Origin: Ciona savignyi
Lineage: Eukaryota; Chordata; Ascidiacea; Phlebobranchia; Cionidae
DNA length: 64,000 nucleotides
Reading direction: 5' to 3'
Assembly: GCA_000149265.1 (NCBI GenBank)
Contig: CH003424.1
Coordinates: forward strand, 711,717 to 775,716
Shown here: positions 46,851-58,600 of the stretch, one piece after another
Layout: each line of letters starts with the position of its first letter
Position numbering within the stretch: position 1 is the stretch's first letter
Notes under the pieces: generated by a model
Databases searched by the model: none
Told to the model about the DNA's origin: nothing
Seen by the model: only the letters and a program-made list of their open reading frames with translations
Program-made: the position numbers and the translations under genes

Positions 46851-48396
46851 GATTGTTATTGAAGAAATATTGTAGAGTAACTAAACCTGAAATAAATGTT
46901 TTTTTTAAATAAATTTGGCCAAGGGTAAAAAACGGATGAAAAAATAACTTTTAATCCATGTTATAACATAATGCTCTTTAGTTTACTGGTGCTAACATTT
47001 TGATTGCTACAGTTATTGTTGTGTGTTGTGTATTTGATCTAAAGGATTAAGATTATTTTATTTGAAGTTACTAGATCACGCCATGTTTCCCTTAGGACAA
47101 CAGTGCAGAAAGCAGCCTGGATAAATGCAGAAAAGACCGAGCATGACCTCAGAACATACTCCCTACAGACTACCCGAGCGCAACCCACAAGATTACCACG
47201 AACAGTTGTTTTTTCGTATTTGCACGACCGAAAGCTTATTGCTGGAAATATGCAACGCTATCACGGGGTTTTAACAATACAATTCGCCCAGATGACGGAT
47301 GTTTACAGTCAAAATGACAGATTTATGGCATTATGTTTCATGTTTCATATTTTCTTAAATCTGAACGATTAATTTCTAGATGTCATGTTAAGACGTCCAA
47401 TAGCATATCCAGTAAGCCCAAACTGTGTAAACTAATACGATTATTCCTTTGATCAGAGGCGATTCACTACATTATACCAATTTTTTTTATCAGGTCGAAC
47501 TTATTTAGTATTTTGTATTATTTAAGCGCTATTGTCCGTAAATAAAGGATTAATTACTATAGTTCTGATGCATCAACGGTTATTCTTGCATCATATATCC
47601 ATTGTGACGGGACTGTATGGTATGGAGCAAAATAGAACGTGTGGTTAAGTTGCACGCATGAGACCATACCGTACAGCTGTGCATTTAAGTCTGCACGCTA
47701 TGCAATGCGGCAATGAACTAGACCGATAAAGGCTATGGGGAGGTGATTGGTTAACCGTGGTGACGATAGCATTTTAAAGTTTAAACCAGCATTCTTTCGT
47801 ACTAGTCGAGCTGATTAGTAGGAATCGCACAATTGCTGCGTTTCCCAGTATAAAAACCTTAACATGTTGCAACATTGATATAGGAAGTCTGGGAAATACA
47901 AGAACGCAGCAGATCTGCATGACTAACGAAGGGTGAACCGATACAGGAGGGGAGGCTTAAATATAACTGGTTGCTGAAATGTATTACACATTTGCCTAGC
48001 ACTTACAGGGCACCTGGTGTTAACGGACTATATATTTGCTGACAATTCGCCAGTCGCTGCATTTCCCAAGTTTAGGTTTAGTTGCTAGTTAAGATATTTA
48101 ATTATGACCATTTTGCAAATAAATTTATGTATAATTTTTAAGAATAAATTTATTTTTATTGTTAAATATTTTAGAAACTACTTATTTTTGTGGTAATTTT
48201 TTTTTTATATGTAAGCCAGGCTTAAGATTGTTTTAAAAACAGTTTAGTTCTGGTACTTATTAACATTTATAGGGACCTAATTTTATTCAGGTGGTATTTA
48301 TAGAATAAAAAAACAAATTCTAATCCTTTATATTTCGTGTATAACTAATTGTGCATACAGGGAAGAAAAGTTTTAGTTATTAAAATATTGTTCATA
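46851..48396. other. Intergenic region upstream of two divergent genes
   Basis: Lies between the single-pass protein gene (-) and the cysteine-rich gene (+), so both promoters should be here. CTGTATGGTATGG at about 47612 is mirrored by CCATACCGTACAG at about 47664. GCTGCGTTTCCCAG (47838) recurs inverted near 47888 and direct near 48053. I see no gene. Confidence 0.45.
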
Positions 48397-49028
48397 ATGA
48401 AGGGAGTTGTTTTATGTTTCGTAATTCTCGGCTTGACGGTTGTGTTGGCGGATCACCACCGCCCCATACTGGCCCACCTTAAGGCCAGGCTTGGTATGAC
48501 ACACAGCTGTATTGACGGTTGTAAAACCGAATGTGCACCACTAGCTACTTGTGCAAAGAGAACATGCCTTCGTACCTGCAGAACAAACCGGCGAGGTACG
48601 CGTTATATATAATAATCCAATAATACAAATTCGCTTCCTGTATTAACGCATATTATTTTATATAGAACATTGTATTACTTTAAATCGTGCTGTTGTGATG
48701 GAACTATTAAATATTTAACGCTTTTCTTTAATATAAATCTTTTTTTGGTGTTAAGTTATGGGTCGTATTAAACTTTTATTTGTTTCTTTGAACAGCTGGT
48801 GAGGACAATAAACACTGTATGATGAAATGCGTGTTTAAGACTTGCTTGAACCAGACCCCGGCTTGCAAAACCTGTTCCGCCCCTTGTATGCAACGTGTAC
48901 GATCTTGCAAGTTCGCACACTGCGCTGCTGAGTGCCCAGCCGGACAGACCGTACCGCAGCATCTGTCTTCCGTACCGTGCCGTACCTGTGTTCTCGGGAA
49001 TTGCTTCCAGGGCAACACCAATGCATAA
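48397..49028 (+). CDS. Small secreted cysteine-rich protein, 2 exons (copy 1)
   Basis: Product of 143 aa. Exons 48397-48595 and 48796-49028 join in phase 1 through GTACGC and TTTGAACAG. Residues 1-18 form a signal peptide (MKGVVLCFVILGLTVVLA). The mature N-terminal part has six cysteines spaced C-x3-C-x3-C-x5-C-x4-C-x3-C. Exon 2 adds C-x3-C-x4-C-x6-C-x2-C-x3-C-x6-C-x4-C-x3-C, then the further cysteines of PCRTCVLGNC near the C-terminus. Dense regular cysteines with a basic content fit a disulfide-rich secreted peptide, perhaps in defence or the extracellular matrix, but no named family is recognised. A paralogue lies inverted at 51565-52373. The ATG at 48397 is preferred over the upstream one because the signal peptide starts there. 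Confidence 0.75.
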
Positions 49029-49229
49029 TTCATTTCGCATTGAGTCTGGTAACGGACTGATCATCGGTTCGAAACCCACCAGGCCCGGATAAACAAGTCC
49101 GACTCATGAATCTTATACCATGTCGTGTCATATTAACAGCGCTAAACGTGTAATATTTGTGCGCGCCCTTCTAATGCTATAATACACCGCTTCTACCGCT
49201 TCACTAACCCATGTTTTACACTTTCACCT

Positions 49230-49235
49230 AATAAA
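49230..49235 (+). terminator. Poly(A) signal of cysteine-rich gene copy 1
   Basis: AATAAA about 200 nt after the stop codon, followed by an AT-rich stretch. Confidence 0.5.
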
Positions 49236-49296
49236 CTTGCATTGAAAATACACCACTTGTGGTTTTCTGTTTTAAATGATCAATATTCAAATTATC

Positions 49297-49592
49297 CGTC
49301 CGATCGGTCTAGCGGTTAAATGCGTCGTCTTTTAATCGAAAGGTTGCAGATGCGAAACTGGTCGCTAGCTACTCGATTGTGTCTTTGGGAAAGGCACTCT
49401 ACAGACACTGACTGAACCCACCAGATTAATGGGTTCTACCAAATTGAAGGAACGTGTCTATTATATACAACACACTGCAATAGCTCCGGTAACCAGACGA
49501 TGGGCGCGAGGTGATCTGACGATTGCTCGTGTGTTAATCCCCTTGGTTTTCCCATTCACGCGGATAAATATCCTATACTATCCTATCCTATT
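49297..49592 (+). mobile_element. SINE family A copy, full length
   Basis: CGGTCTAGCGGTTAAATGCG head, ACTGGTCGCTAGCTACTCG, ACTGACTGAACCCACCAG, GACGATGGGCGCGAGGTG, then TATCCTATACTATCCTATCC tail. It lies just after the poly(A) signal of copy 1. Confidence 0.9.
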
Positions 49593-49599
49593 TAGCCGT

Positions 49600-51560
49600 G
49601 TGGGTGAATGGGTACGGACTTAATAAGTGTAGGATGTAAATCGTATTACTCCTATAGTGTGAGCCTTGAATTACCACATAGAACTAAAGAAGTTTTTTTC
49701 TGGACATGGACAATGGGAATACATTTTAAGGTGTCAGATTAACCGTTTGAGTACTGGCTTCTACCAATTTTACTTTAGTATTTCTAGTTGTATCCTACCG
49801 TCACCGCCCAGTTCCAACATTGTAACCGCCTTTGTCCATCAACATCATTTGCAAGTAGACCTACCACTAATTTCAATTGTTGCCCCTTTCTTAACACTTT
49901 TACACTTCTATTACTCAACTTCGTGCTTTTATACAAGCTTAATGAGATATACATCATTCCTTAAACACTATCACTTTAAAGAAAATCATGGACCTCGATA
50001 CATTTCGACTAAGATTTCCTGCGGTTCTTTTTGATTGAGATTCGCTCTGTTTTTTAAACTGATTCGCTGGGAAACTGAGTGGGAGGCTCCAAACAAATTA
50101 GCGCCTGACGCTGATTATCTCACTGCATCTCGTTGATTGCCCGGGGATTGAGTAGTAATTATGGAATTGCGCAAACAAAGCATTTTTTACCGGATAAGAT
50201 TTGTATATTTTAAACGCAAAAATGACGTTACAAAAGTCAATGACCTGTCAATCTACATTCGGTTGCCGGTTTTATTTTTGTTTAAATGGAAATGCTTACA
50301 TATACATCTCGTACATTACCCTTTTAACCAAACCAATGTCACAAACTATAGCTTTAACCCATTTCCGTATTGTAGAATATTTAAATCATTTTTAATTTGT
50401 TATGAGTAATTACTTTGGTACAACTCACCAAACGGTCCAACCTATCTTTGCGTAAGTTTAAACCGGTTATGCTACACCTTCAGGTATATAGATGGCGTAT
50501 ATCCAATTAATCGACGCTACTGCTTTTGCGGAACTGGCCACTGGTATTTTCTTGGTCTTGGTCATGGTATTTAAATTAGGTTTTCCTAAGTAGAAATGGT
50601 GATAATTTCCGAGTGGTTGTTTGGTTGCAAGAAGCATGTGCTAGGATACGAGTCAGTATTTTTGTTTAGCTGTGAAGTTTTGTAAAAGTGTCCTGAAAAA
50701 AAGGTGTTGATTGTGCATCTCCTAGCTGTTTTGTTGGGAAAAAGTTCCCGATTTACGGAGGATTACCAGCACAAAGATTTTTTTTAAGTAAAAATTTGGG
50801 TGGTTTTGATTTGGGTTGCAGATTCGAGTTTAATTTTTAATCTTAAATTGTGAAAAGACTTTCTGTGGCAGAATTTTAAGCGACAGCCATTTTGCATTGG
50901 AGAGATAGGGAGAATAATTGGTTGAACGTCCCTAAACGCGTAATAATCAATTTTAGCTATAAAAAAGGTGGTATAAATTCTGTGGTTCTATGACAGCCTC
51001 TACGTTGCTGCCGAGGGTAATGCAGCCGAAAGATCGTTCAGTTGTTCCAACCCGGCACACACGATTTAACGAGTGTTACCAAACTCTTGGATGCTGGAAG
51101 TCTTTCTTACAGTCGCTCTAAGTCTAAAGTAATTATTGGCTAACACAAAATGTTTTATTTTTCTCCTTTTCCTCAGTTAAGGTCTTAACAACAGCAACGT
51201 AAGGATCGGAACGAACGTAAAGTAACAACCATTTTTAGGGTGATTGTCCACCATTAACTCTTATTGAAAGAGAAAAGCGTTACAAATTGTACTAGATCGC
51301 ATAGAAAGTAGAAGGTTACAATTACAATGATTCGGGCAAAACATGTAAAGTTTACACAGAAAGCTAACATTCGTAACACTGACAAACTAAAATGTATCTT
51401 AATATTGTATTATAGCATTATTCGGTTACCAATAAGACAATCATCTGTTAAACGTTCTAAATCTGCCAAGACATGGTATACGATTCATGGGTGTAATTTG
51501 TTCATCCGGTACTGGTTGGTTTCGAACCGATGATCGGTTCTTTGCCAGCCGCGTTGCGGA
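49600..51560. other. Intergenic region between the convergent cysteine-rich genes
   Basis: No gene is supported. Sequence at 51480-51560 (GGTTTCGAACCGATGATCGG) matches, inverted, the region just after the stop codon of copy 1, so the duplicated block extends past both coding regions. Confidence 0.5.
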
Positions 51561-51564
51561 ATGG

Positions 51565-52373
51565 TTAATGCATTGGTGTCGACCTGTAAGCAATTCCGGA
51601 AAACACAGGTACGGCACGGTACGGCACGGTACGGCACGGTACGGAAGACATATGCTGCGGTAAGGTATGTCCAACTGGACCCTCAGTGACGCAGTGTACC
51701 ACTTTGCAAGTTTGCTCACGTTGCATACAAGGGTCGGAACAAGTTTTGCAGGAGGTCGCTTGGTTTAAGCAAGTCACGAACACACATTTCATCAAACAGA
51801 GCCTCTTTTTCTCACGAGCTGTACAATAAATCGTCCGGCCCGCTGGTCTAACGGTTAAGTGCGTCGCCTTTCAATCGAAAGGTTGCAGTTGCGAAACTGG
51901 TCGCTAGCTAGTCGGTTGTGTCCTTGGGCAAGGCACTTATTTATGGACATTGCCTGAACCCAGCGGATTAATGAGTGAATATCCTATCCTATCCTAAATT
52001 TAATATTATAACCAAACGAAAAAAATTGAATTTGTTTAAACCACTCGCACAAATGTACAACTGTTTCTTCATTTTTGGTTAATTAGTTATATATGTAGAG
52101 TTTAGTTTTATTTATATCTTAAAAAAGGCATCGTATTTGTATTATGGGACTATTATAATGCGTACCTATACGGATTGAACTGCAGGCTGCGATGCATGTG
52201 CTCGTTGAACAAGTAGCCTTTGAAGCACATTCGGTTGGACAATCGTCAAAACACCGGTGCGTCAAACCAAACCTGGCTTGGAGGCTGGACGTTGGGTGCG
52301 AAGGTATGTCGTGGTGATCCGCCAGCACAACCGTCAAGCCTAAATTCACAAAACATAAAACAACTCCCTTCAT
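51565..52373 (-). CDS. Small secreted cysteine-rich protein, 2 exons (copy 2, altered C-terminus)
   Basis: Paralogue of the gene at 48397, on the opposite strand. Exons 52373-52166 and 51818-51565 join in phase 1, predicting 153 aa. The signal peptide is almost identical (MKGVVLCFVNLGLTVVLA). The first six cysteines keep exactly the spacing of copy 1, and eight of the nine in the next block are kept (LNQATSCKTCSDPC), while CPAG has become GPVG. At 51608-51644 a 10-bp unit (GGTACGGCAC on the + strand) is present about three times, against once in copy 1. The extra 20 bp shift the frame, so the last cysteines of copy 1 are lost and the protein ends PVFSGIAYRSTPMH. It may be a functional variant or an early pseudogene. 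Confidence 0.6.
51608..51644. repeat. 10-bp tandem repeat within a coding exon
   Basis: GGTACGGCAC occurs three times plus a partial unit. The homologous site in copy 1 (48969-48987) has a single unit plus partial. Ten is not a multiple of three, so gain or loss of units changes the C-terminal reading frame of the cysteine-rich protein. Confidence 0.9.
51833..51996 (+). mobile_element. SINE family A copy, internally deleted
   Basis: Clean head (GTCCGGCCCGCTGGTCTAAC, GTTAAGTGCGTCGCC) and core up to GCGGATTAATG, joined straight to GAATATCCTATCCTATCC. The middle third is missing. Lies in the intron of cysteine-rich gene copy 2, 15 bp beyond exon 2. Confidence 0.85.
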
Positions 52374-52654
52374 TATGAACAATATTTTAACAATTTAAAC
52401 TTAACTCCTTTGAGTTTGAATTTAGTTATGCATACAATTTTAGCTGTTTTATTTAGCTGTGGTATAATATAAACGTTAATAAAACGAAATCCCTGTTTTC
52501 CGTCAAACTAAATCTCGGTCTCCCCAGTTTATGCTCTGAATACACTTACTTCCAACTTAAACCACATTTAAACTCTAGGCTATAGAATTTTGCCGGATGG
52601 ATCTTAGGGGTCGCCAGGTTATATAACCTCGTCACTTGTTATCACGGGTCCTTT

Positions 52655-52765
52655 TTAGTTTAGTTTATTTTTTGTTTCCACGATGAATACATGAAGCAGG
52701 ACTATTAATAAAAATGGAAAACGGGAAAAAAAGGCAAAACGATGGCAAACGGTCGTTTTTTTCGT
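52655..52765. repeat. Unclassified dispersed repeat (ACGATGAATACATG family)
   Basis: GTTTATTTTTTGTTTCCACG, ATGAATACATGAAGCAGG, GGAAAACGGG and AAGGCAAAACGATGGCAAAC, matching the element near 37020. Confidence 0.55.
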
Positions 52766-52771
52766 CAGGTG

Positions 52772-53940
52772 CTTTGACAGGGGTGATTTGTCCGCCCAAA
52801 ATCATCTAGGAGTTAACAAATTGGATTAAAACTATTATGATAGCTTACATAACATAGATATGTTAAAACCAAAAAGGTATTCTAGCCGAGCAAAATACTT
52901 ATTAAAAAAGAAATTCTCTGGTCACGTAAATTTATAATAAACTTTTTTACGGACACACTATTGTTTTTGTCCGATTTTTTTTTTTCTTTTTTTTTTTTTC
53001 TTTTTTTTCGTCAAACGCTTGACAGGCATGGCATGTCGCCCCGACATCTACCAGAAGGAAAAATAGAATCGCAATGAGACTTTGCCATTTGTTAGACAAC
53101 ATGGTCTAGATGAACAGAAACTAAAATTTTGGGAGATAAAACCAGGGGAATTCCCCTGGAACGTTAAAAACCAAAACGGTATTTTTTTCTAAAAAACTAG
53201 CTTTTTGGGGCATAGCGCTTAAACGGCAGCTCCAATTTAAATCAGATTTGGTAAAATGTAAGTGCATTAGTAACTGATTTAACACTTGGAAGAAATAAAA
53301 AAATTACCTAGGGAAATACCCTAAAAAATAACATTTTGTTCTCAAATTATGATTGTGACAGGCATGGCATAACGCCCTGACATCTACCAAAGGAATAATA
53401 GAATAGTAACAAAACTTGGTCATTTGTTAGACAACATGGTCTAAATACGCAGTAAAAAAATTGTGGGTGATAAATCTAGGGGAATTCCCCTGAGACGTTA
53501 AAATCCAAAACGGTTATTTTTCTAAAAAAATTAGCTTTTCGGGCCATAGCGTTTGAACGGCTGCTCTAATTTTGATCAGATTGAGTGGAATGCTGGATCG
53601 TTAGCCACCCTATGTCAATTAAAAGAAAGAAAACATTTACTTAGGGTAACTCCCTTAAAAACGAAGATATGTTCCTGACTCATGATTGTGACAAGCATGC
53701 AACATTGCACTGACATCTTCAACAAGGATTCGTCAAATTGAATTAAAACTTTAAGAATTGTTAGATAACATGACCCACATATGTAAAAATAGAAACTTAT
53801 GTACTAAGCCCATGTGAAATTCCCCGAAGCCATCAAAAACTAAATCGGGCTGTTTTAGGAATTTAGCTTCATTTCACTACAGCGCTTGAAAAGAAGCATT
53901 AATTTAAAACATTTTTGGTGAAATGTTCGTAAATCTAAAA
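52772..53940. repeat. Diverged tandem array of a ~335-bp unit
   Basis: Units begin at about 53021, 53357 and 53690 (spacing 336 and 333). Each carries GACAGGCATGGC-like sequence, TTTGTTAGACAACATGGTCT, GGGGAATTCCCCT, CAAAACGGTTATTT and TAGCTTTTCGGGCCATAGCG or variants. A weaker, shorter unit starts near 52772. A T-rich tract (52974-53008) lies between the first two. No coding frame is preserved. Confidence 0.7.
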
Positions 53941-53992
53941 CGATTGTTCTTTTTTTTACCTACACCTGGAGAAGAAGTTTGGTTTGATAACT

Positions 53993-54161
53993 TTGGGACC
54001 CATGCGTTTATGCTTGCAGAAACAAAAACTACATACTCATTGTATAAGAAACAAAATGTGGTTAGGGACCCTGTAGCAGTAGCATGAATATATGGCATAC
54101 AACATGTGTTTTACAAATAGTAGTGGTTAAACACGTGGTTGACACTCTCTAGTTTTTGTAG
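53993..54161. repeat. ~165-bp dispersed repeat, upstream copy
   Basis: CATGCGTTTATGCTTGCAGA, ATGAATATATGGCATACAA and CACGTGGTTGACACTCTC are shared with 63583-63750 in the same orientation. A weak third trace lies near 55135-55175. The two main copies bracket the GTPase gene. Confidence 0.75.
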
Positions 54162-54164
54162 GGA

Positions 54165-55618
54165 TCATAGCACTCAAACTTAATACCCAAATTTAAATTA
54201 ATTTTTTCTGATGTTAGTCCATTTACAACAGATGTTAAAATGGTAATCTATTTTTAAATTTACTTTAGGAAATCCATTTTCGAAATTTTGTTGGACGATA
54301 CCGCAGTTTTTTGTTTTTTTAGACACAAAAAATTGGGCGATCGGCTAAAACTACAAGAAAACTAGCTACTATGGATTAGATTTTCCAACGATTTTTCAAA
54401 TTTTTGACAAATAATCCAAGTGAAATACCTCACAGTCACAAATTTAACATTTGACATTGGTATAACTTAAATCGTCTAATCTAGATTTTTAACTTCAAAA
54501 GAACAGTGTGTCCAAACCTAATTTCGGGGGGTTAGTTCTAGCAAATTCGACATGTTTAAAATTTCAAAATGTCTAATCAACATAGTTTAAAATGCATATT
54601 AAAAAAAATGGAAACTTAGAAGAATGTTAACAAATACGGCTTAGATGGGCACGAATTTGACAAGAATATACTGTGAAAATGTGGGAGCGATACTTACAAT
54701 GACTTCCTTTTGAATTCAAAGGAAACATATTTTGATTTTACTGCGTTTATTTATTTATTTATTACAACAAGCTAGTAAATTGCATGTGTTATCGCCATTT
54801 TATCGTTATGTACGGGTTATCAAGTCAGGTTGAAACTTTCAGGATACCGAACTGACATGCAATAAATCGCCATGACCTTTAATTTTACAAAAAAATCAAA
54901 GTAGGAATTCCAGTTATCGCACAAAATGTAAAAAATGTCCATTTTAAAATTATCCCTGGGTTGGAAAAGGAATATTTCCCTGGGATATCTTTGGGTTGAA
55001 AAAAAATATTTACTTAAATTTTTAAAGAAAAGTTACATTCCACGTTATATTCTTTGTATAAGATAAAAGGTTAGGAAAAAAACTTTTGTTTTATTTAGAA
55101 AATATAGATATTAAGTTTAGATTGGTAACTCTGGAACCAATTAATTTTTGCATGCAGAAACAAACATTATAAACAATAATAACATATATAGATATACAAG
55201 ATAAATATATATATACTTATATGGAGTGTATGGATCAAAGTTTATGTGCTTACCTACATTTGCATTTAAAATGTTAAAAAGTTAAATATAAGAGTAAACA
55301 CATGGTAATGGACCCATCAGTACAATTTAATACTTCGCTTGGGTTCAATGTGTAAAAACAATCATTAGAAGCGATCGCAACTAATCTGGTTAGAAAATCA
55401 TAAATGTTAAACATGATCCACGTACTCGCTTTATCGCGATGAAGACGTTTTTTTATTGTGAGAGTTCCCTCTCGTGCCAGCCTAAGAGAAAAACACATCT
55501 ATTTGCCTTCGAGCAAGCGAGTGTGTGGATTCTATCTAAGACTAGTGCCAGAATCATTTAAACGCCAGACAGTGTAAGCATAGTATACAGATTAGGTACC
55601 TCGTCGGAAGAACTCAAA
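54165..55618. other. Region upstream of the GTPase gene
   Basis: AT-rich and without recognisable genes. The GTPase promoter should be near 55480-55600. I see no clear TATA box there. Confidence 0.4.
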
Positions 55619-58600
55619 ATGTCGGGGGAAATGCCGGAATCTGCAAAAGGTGCGAAGTTTAATGTGAAAGTATTAATTAATTTTAATGTAGTAGTCAAAA
55701 AATTGTAGTGCATTGGATGCGGAACTAAAAGTTTATTGATCGCATTTACGAACTATTTAGTAGCTTGTGGAATCGCAATGTTTACGGACTTTGCTTTACC
55801 AAGTACATTAAACAACAATAATATTTTCGAAATTGATTTAAAAGTAACACAATGTATCTTTGTGAACAACACATATCGTAATTAATTTAATGATCTTTAT
55901 GTAGCATTAGATATTTCTGTCCATTTTACAGATTATTCATCTATTCCTATTCTGGAGATGCACGGTAAAGAATTTAAGCTTAAATTTGATGTGTTTGAAG
56001 AAATTTTTGACAATGTTCGAAACCTACCCGTTGCTATTATAAGTGTGGCTGGACCATTTCGAAAAGGAAAATCATTCATCCTAAATTTACTTGCTAACTA
56101 CTTATTGGAAAACCAGGTCAGTGGATATATATTCATTACAAAACAGTTATTATTTTGCTATACCTGTATATATTTCATACAGTCACTCAATTGGTACAAA
56201 GACGGGAACAAAAAACTAAACAATGTTTTTGGATTTCGAGGTGGCATTGAAAGAGATACGATTGGAATTCATATCACAAAGACACCTTTTATGCTGAAAG
56301 ACAAATACGGAAAAGTATGGATATTGATATATCGAATGACAAAATTGTTACAGTATTTGCAATACATTGGCAGGAAGTTGCAGTGTTTTTAATGGATACC
56401 CAAGGAATGTTTGACATGCAAACAAGCTCAAAAGACTGTTCGGTAATATTTGCATTGAGTACACTACTCAGTTCGGTTCAAATTTACAACTTATCGGAAA
56501 TGATTAATGAGAGTGATCTTCAGCATTTACAGGTCAGAGGTTTTATTGCGTTCGTTAGAATTTGGTTTAGTTAATGACACTGTACGTTCTTTAAAGACGA
56601 CACCAACTTTCACATTTTATCCGTTAAATCAAATAACATCGATATTCCAATGCACCTGACAGAATGTGTCCAAACTTAAATGCGGTAAAAACATTGTTTT
56701 TTTTAAGTATAACCATTAAATAGATTTTATTTTCGATGTTCTTTTAAAAACACTCCTTATAAAACATATTTTTACCGAGCAGCACTTTAATTAGACAAAC
56801 CTAATATAGATAATGATTTATGATGAGTGTTAATCTTTGGTACATTACATTATTTTCAATTGTTTACCAACAATACAAATAATGTCGATCTTAAACGTAT
56901 AACTATATTTTCAGGTGTTTACCAACCATGCAAAGTATATTGCAGATACAAAACGTCACGTCAATTCGTCTACGTCCCCTTTCCAAGTAAATATAATGTG
57001 CTCACGTTACTTATACACGTAAAGTAATCCATTTTCCTTCAGGGACTTTTATTTTTGCTTCGCAACTGGGAGCAGCTGGATTATCCTGTAGGCTTTAAAG
57101 GAGGGGCTAAGTATCTTAGATGGGTTATGGAAGGCCGCATCGAAGAAAACACATTGGTTCGACGGAACCTGAAAGACTCGTTCACGGAAGTTTGCTGTGC
57201 ACTAATGCTTCGGCCGGGAACTAAAATCTCAGTTCGGGGAGAACAAAGATCTGACGTCTATTTATCGGGTTAATATTGTTCCACATCGTATAATTGGCTT
57301 GTAGGCCTATACTTCTTAATAGTTGAACATATTACAGATATTGACAGCACGTTCATGAACGAGGTTGATGCGTCGGCCAAGTATTTGTTTGAAAAAGAAA
57401 ACCTTGTCGTAAAAAAGTTAAATGGATGTGTACTAACCGTAGAAGGACTTATCGATCTTGTAATTGAATACACAAAAATTCTCAGTAGTGGTAAAATGCC
57501 CAAAGATGATACATTATTGCAGGTACTTTCAAGTAAAATTGCTTGTTTACATTAATACAAGTGTTAACCTTTACATTTTACAGAGCAGTGAGAGAGTTAG
57601 TTTTCTGGGAAAAATCAAACAATTGGAAACCGAATATAAGATAAACATCCAGAAAAGGGTAAATACAGACAGACATTGCAATTTTCTGTATATCTGATTC
57701 GAATCTTAAGAAAATGCATATTGATTTTACACCGTATTTGCACGTTTTTGTTTTTTTGTTTGCGTCGTGCTTGTACCGGCAAACTATGTTTCCAGCACAA
57801 CAATAAACGATTGTCCAATCGGGATTAAATATTCAGTGATGCTAACTGACTTCTTCATATTCTCAATGTATTTCTAGATCGGAAATGCGGTATTGGATCC
57901 ATCTCGACTAAATGAGTTTCACAGTGAATGCCTTGATTTAGCAAGGAAACAATTTCTAGAACACGATGTATTAGAGAAAGAAGAAGAAAGCAAAGCAATC
58001 TTGGAACAGATGAATAAAAACATCATGATTCAGTTTTTTAGCTTATCTGCCTGCAATAGTGGAAAGATGGTATGTTATATGGAAAATGAAGTTCGTTTAA
58101 ATAGTTCTACACTTGTAATAGGGCTATGCATCACAAATTCTGCTTCGGGGTTGGCAGTATATTTTTATGGTAATCAAACCTATAACGAAAAATGGTAAAT
58201 TATCTACCAATAATGTTACTATCAGTGTAGTCCCTCCCAATATCTCTGGTATTTTGATGTGTAGCCTATGGCTGCAAATGTGGGTGGTTGTATTTTAATA
58301 TCTCTATGTTGATTAAATGTTAAATACTGTAGAGCTGTGATAATGTAGATAAAGCTTCTTTTACTTGTGTTATTTTTTCTTCTATTTTAACATTTTGGTT
58401 ACAGAAGAATATTGCTATGCTTATCGACGAACAAATTACTGCTGCTGGAGAAGTATATTATCGGGAGTTGGAAAAGGTGATAAATCCAGTGTCAACGATG
58501 CAATGAATTGAGTATACATTATACATCTTATCCTAACACATTTCATTACCAGTTCGCATCAGGCCAATGGGTCGAAGACCTATCTTCCCCATTAGCAATT

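Noticed and set aside
47103..47372. 89-codon plus-strand frame in the intergenic region
   Set aside because: No recognisable domain, signal peptide or splice partner; composition fits chance.
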